Assembly (NCBI GenBank): GCA_002309275.1
Contig: DBXL01000218.1
Location: 364-8,028 of the forward strand
DNA length: 7,665 nucleotides
Origin: Ruminococcaceae bacterium UBA1213
GTDB lineage: Bacteria; Bacillota; Clostridia; Oscillospirales; Acutalibacteraceae
Direction: 5' to 3'
The position numbers and the translations under genes are program-made. Numbering within the stretch: the stretch's first letter is position 1; the number at the start of each line of letters is the position of its first letter. A model generated the notes under the pieces. It was not told the origin of the DNA, ran no database searches, and saw nothing but the letters and a program-made list of their open reading frames with translations. Below, piece after piece: positions 4,474-7,665 of the stretch.

Positions 4474-7400
4474 TCACTTGTTGAAAGTCAGATCAAAGTG
4501 CGTGCGCTGCGGGTTCTCGACCTGATTGTTGATGACCGGTGCTTTCCTTGCAGCGTTATTGTTCTTGAGATTGGCATTTGCAAGGCTGCTGGCGGTATTC
4601 ATATACTTAGCGTGGATGTCCTTGCCGTCATTCTGCAAAGCACTCTGCTTGATATCCATAATATGAGCCCATCTGTCACCGTTCTGCGGAGGTGTGATCA
4701 TACGCACGAATGCTTCGCTTTTCCTGATTGCATCGACGTAATCATTGAACGGGAATGCTTTCTGATCTTCCTTTGTCATTTTACTGTTCACAACAAGCTT
4801 TTCAAGCTGTCTTGCGGCGATCATAGAAGCAATATCTTTAGTTATATTGTCATAGAGCTCGTTTGCCTTGGCTTCATTCTGTGGTTTGTTGTTGTCAGGC
4901 GCTCTTTCGGAAAGCTTATTGAGCCAGGTCTTTGGCTTGAACTTATCAATGAACTGGCTTTCATACTCTGCCTGCCTGGTCTTTTCGGACTCGAAGTTTG
5001 CAGCCCGCTCATAATCTGCGATAAGATTGTTGTTGCGCTCTGTCTGCTGCGCAAGAGTATGATTATTGTCGAATTGCTGGAGCGAATAATAGCTCTTTGC
5101 AACTTTCCCGAGCGATGCTATCATGTCATCTCTCATAGCTTTCGAGTGGTTGAATCTTTCACGGCCTCTGCCGATATTACCCGATGTCATACCGCTGTGA
5201 GCCTCTGTGTAGGCTTCGTTTGCGGAAAGGAGTCTGGCATACGCATTAAACACTTCTTCGGGCTTCATCTGCGAGATGTCCTTGTCTGCTATCTTCATAG
5301 CTTCCACAAGCTCACGGTACTCCTTATGTCCGCCTGCACCAAGATTTCTCCTCTGAGCATCCTGCTTGAAGTAATCAATATGCGTTTTTATACTTTCAAA
5401 GCTTGCTGTGACATCATTCTTGAACTGTTTGATGCGGTTGTTGCGGCTTGTAAGCTCTTTCTTGAATCCGACTGCGCTGAACGCATTTGCAGTCGTGTTG
5501 ATAGTACGGTCAAGTTCTGAGAAGCTCTTTTTCATCTCTGCCGGAGTGAAGTGATTGCCGGCTACATTATTAATGATTTCCCTGCTGTTGCGGCTCATTT
5601 GCCTGAGCTCTTCGGCAAAGGCTGTCCTGTCGTTGCCGAATACACCTATCCTGTTAAGATAAGCATCCGTCTTTGCGCCAAGTGTATCCAGCGCTTCAAG
5701 AGAACTGCTGATGCTGTTTTCGCCCTTTGAGAGCTGTGCAACATTGATGAGCGCAAGCTTCATCTCGGTATATTCCTTCGATGGATACTTCATACCATCA
5801 AGGTCTCTTTCCATTCTCTCGACCTTCTTGGCTGCATTTGCAGCTATTATGTTTACTGTTTCCGAGACGTTGGTAAGATCACGATATTTCTGAGCTGCTT
5901 TGATCCCGTTTTCTCTGTTGGCGATCTCCTCGGCAGTGCCCTTGAACCTCTGCTTTGTGATGTCCATTTCCTTAATGAACTGCCGAAATTCTGCACTTTT
6001 TGAAACATCTTTTCCGGTAAGGATGTTGAGCATATTTGAAATACCAGGTGGAGTAAGCATAGGTTCCGGCTTTTCAGGTCTGACTGCAACAGTGGGGTCC
6101 TTCCGGTGTGCCAAGCCTTCATTACACCTGAGATCATTGTATTGTTTGTATGCTTCTTTCTCGTCATCGCATTTTTTCATTGCATCTGTGAGAGCCTGAC
6201 GGACTTCAGGCTTTTTGCTTTCTTCGAGCATAGCCTTTGCAGTGTTCGCAAGCCTGAGATTATACAGATCATAATCCCACTGGTTCTTGAACTTTTTGTT
6301 TTCGGGCGAAAGAGAAACCATAGTATTGTTGAGAGCCTCGAGCTTATTGAGTCTCGGGTCTTTGATCTCTCCGAACATCTTTCCGAAATCTTCGCTTTGT
6401 TTTGTAAACTTTTCAATAGGCACGATATCATCTATCCTTGCCGGATCCCAGCCGTTTTCAAGCGCCTTGTTGCGCTTTTCGAGATCAGCTATCTGGTTAT
6501 GAACGCCTCTGACTCCTTTGACCGTATCATTGTAATTCTGGAAATAGCCCTGGTATTTTTCACGGCACTTGTCTGATCTCATGTGCTCATAGATCTCAAT
6601 CATAGCATTGTTCGAGGCTTTGAGCTTGTCAGCATACTCCCGGCGCTTTTCGGGCGTGAGTGTGCTGTTTTTGAGTTCTTTTTTTAGATCGACTCTCTTC
6701 AGCATCTCCTCATAGAGCTTGTCATACTTCATGCCTATGAGCATATCGTCGAACGCTTTGGGGTCCTGGTTCTTTTCGGGCGGGAGCTTCCAGTCACCTA
6801 AACCGCGCATAAGGCTTCCACCCGGAATACTTGTTATGTACTGATAATCATGCATACCCCGGGCTTCTCTGTGAGCCATTTCACTCTGGAAGTTGATAAA
6901 AGAAGACATTCCGGGATAGTTTTTGCCTTCAAGAGCCCGGGAGATACTCTTGAAATCTCTGTCGAGAGTCTGGAAATTCTGTTTTGCTTCTTCGATGACC
7001 TCGGGCTTGTCTGCTATGACCTTGTTATCTGCACTCGTGGTGTTGATACTCGTTGCAAAGATATTCGGAATAGAATTCTTGTTGTAAGCAACACCCGTAG
7101 CAAAATGCTTTTTGTTCGAGTAGATCGTGAAAAGGTTCGCAATCATTTTATTTGACACAACTTCTTCGCCGAGAGCTCTTTGGAGAGAGAACATAAAAGC
7201 GGGGTTCTGAACTAACGCTGCAGCCATGCCGGTTATGCCGGCATAGTCAACATCCCGAGCCGAAGGCGACTTCTCGGCATAGCTTGCAAAGTTCTTGTCG
7301 ATCTCACGGCTGGACTTGATATCCTCGATGATTATATTGAAAGGCTTTGCCTCATACAGATTGTCGGGCTTGAGGTTCTTCATCTCTTTGAGAGAATCCA

Positions 7401-7665
7401 CTGCAAACTTCTTGATATCCTTCGCTATGCTGCGCTGTTCCCGGCTCGTATTTCTTTTGTCGGAATTCTCGAAATCTTCGGCTTTTTGGATTATGTTGTT
7501 CAGACCGCGTGTCACGTCGGTGTAATTCAGGTAGCCGGAATAGTTGGTTTCCATGAAAGTATTGATCGTATCGGACAGTTTATTAAATAACGGTTTTTCC
7601 TCAATTTCGATCTCCTGCTGCCCGAGGCGCTCCTGCCTGATGCGCTCCTGCCTGATGCGCTCCTG
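4474..7665 (-). CDS. Very large helical protein of unknown function (5' end outside window)
   Basis: I do not recognise this family. The frame has no stop between 7665 and the TGA at 4476-4474, giving at least 1063 residues. The first ATG (7554) has no ribosome binding site, and the 37 codons before it are open and code for QERIR-type repeats, so the true start is beyond the window. Numbering from that Met: no signal peptide or membrane segment is visible; the chain is charged, rich in Lys, Glu, Asp, Asn and Ala, mostly helical, with only three Cys (330, 462, 477). A proline-rich break (VRPEKPEPMLTPPG, 491-504) divides it. Two segments on the C-terminal side (about 555-660 and 710-825) resemble each other around KEYTEM (593-598) and KEYREL (744-749). 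A separate C-terminal part (about 895-995) includes ITKDIASMIAARQLEKLV. G+C is visibly higher than in the genes to the left. A cytoplasmic structural or scaffold role is only a guess. Confidence 0.85.
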   Translation of the reverse strand, partial: QERIRQERIRQERLGQQEIEIEEKPLFNKLSDTINTFMETNYSGYLNYTDVTRGLNNIIQKAEDFENSDKRNTSREQRSIAKDIKKFAVDSLKEMKNLKPDNLYEAKPFNIIIEDIKSSREIDKNFASYAEKSPSARDVDYAGITGMAAALVQNPAFMFSLQRALGEEVVSNKMIANLFTIYSNKKHFATGVAYNKNSIPNIFATSINTTSADNKVIADKPEVIEEAKQNFQTLDRDFKSISRALEGKNYPGMSSFINFQSEMAHREARGMHDYQYITSIPGGSLMRGLGDWKLPPEKNQDPKAFDDMLIGMKYDKLYEEMLKRVDLKKELKNSTLTPEKRREYADKLKASNNAMIEIYEHMRSDKCREKYQGYFQNYNDTVKGVRGVHNQIADLEKRNKALENGWDPARIDDIVPIEKFTKQSEDFGKMFGEIKDPRLNKLEALNNTMVSLSPENKKFKNQWDYDLYNLRLANTAKAMLEESKKPEVRQALTDAMKKCDDEKEAYKQYNDLRCNEGLAHRKDPTVAVRPEKPEPMLTPPGISNMLNILTGKDVSKSAEFRQFIKEMDITKQRFKGTAEEIANRENGIKAAQKYRDLTNVSETVNIIAANAAKKVERMERDLDGMKYPSKEYTEMKLALINVAQLSKGENSISSSLEALDTLGAKTDAYLNRIGVFGNDRTAFAEELRQMSRNSREIINNVAGNHFTPAEMKKSFSELDRTINTTANAFSAVGFKKELTSRNNRIKQFKNDVTASFESIKTHIDYFKQDAQRRNLGAGGHKEYRELVEAMKIADKDISQMKPEEVFNAYARLLSANEAYTEAHSGMTSGNIGRGRERFNHSKAMRDDMIASLGKVAKSYYSLQQFDNNHTLAQQTERNNNLIADYERAANFESEKTRQAEYESQFIDKFKPKTWLNKLSERAPDNNKPQNEAKANELYDNITKDIASMIAARQLEKLVVNSKMTKEDQKAFPFNDYVDAIRKSEAFVRMITPPQNGDRWAHIMDIKQSALQNDGKDIHAKYMNTASSLANANLKNNNAARKAPVINNQVENPQRTHFDLTFNK
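7612..7665 (-). repeat. 15-base in-frame tandem repeat coding for QERIR units
   Basis: On the minus strand the unit CAGGAGCGCATCAGG occurs twice perfectly, then once as CAGGAGCGC with a diverged end, then as a weaker copy starting CAGCAGGAG. The array runs off the window edge, so copy number is unknown. It is in frame with the large gene and encodes QERIR-QERIR-QERLG-QQEIE, a highly charged segment expected to be a long single helix. Such arrays can gain or lose units by slippage without breaking the frame. Confidence 0.85.

Noticed and set aside
4498..5520. A 340-codon open frame on the plus strand opposite the large gene
   Set aside because: It runs antisense to a much longer coding frame, has no ribosome binding site, and its product is Cys-rich and unlike any family. 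Such frames are a by-product of codon bias in the opposite strand.
5711..7525. Several further plus-strand frames of 60-156 codons opposite the large gene
   Set aside because: They overlap one another and the large coding frame, lack ribosome binding sites and encode no recognisable domains.
7612..7665. CRISPR array or intergenic repeat at the right edge
   Set aside because: The 15-base units are directly joined without spacers, are in frame with the large gene and encode a regular QERIR peptide repeat.
1..7665. tRNA, rRNA, riboswitch or CRISPR elements
   Set aside because: No cloverleaf, conserved rRNA segments, long structured leaders or spaced repeats were seen on either strand.

Overview
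The window looks like a chromosomal segment of a low- to mid-GC Firmicute. Gut Clostridia of the Oscillospiraceae (Ruminococcus-like) are my best guess. That rests on the AT-rich Gram-positive style of the promoters and ribosome binding sites, the GHKL/LytTR two-component pair, the LuxE-type acyl-protein synthetase, and a very large unknown helical protein of a kind I associate with ruminococci. No single marker fixes the genus.

Left part (1-3215, all on the minus strand): a LytTR-type response regulator (2502-3215) is followed, with a 4-base ATGA overlap, by an AgrC/ComD-like GHKL sensor kinase (1297-2505). A Rho-independent terminator begins inside the kinase's last codons. A second transcription unit follows: an FtsX-like ABC permease (138-1187), then the start of another short-spaced membrane gene (134 to the window edge). 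The layout suggests a peptide- or envelope-sensing system that controls an ABC transporter. The ATPase is not in the window.

Middle (3216-4450): a divergent intergenic region carries two readable promoters, one per strand, and a perfect 13-base palindrome on the -35 element of the regulator promoter. On the plus strand lies the N-terminal 60% of a LuxE/PaaK-like acyl-protein synthetase. It breaks off where it meets the 3' end of an IS3-family insertion sequence (last third of the transposase, one frameshift, a hairpin terminator reading inward, and the right terminal repeat ending at 4450). The rest of the synthetase and the left end of the IS are missing.

Right part (4474-7665, minus strand): one very long reading frame that runs off the window edge. 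The first ATG in the window (7554) is an internal methionine. The frame stays open through all 111 bases upstream of it and there encodes a QERIR five-residue repeat from a 15-base tandem repeat. At least 1063 residues are visible. The protein is charged, almost entirely helical and without membrane segments, and it contains what looks like a duplicated helical unit. I do not recognise its family. Its base composition is clearly richer in G+C than the left part (judged by eye), and the change falls at the IS end. The window therefore joins two compositionally different pieces at an IS scar.
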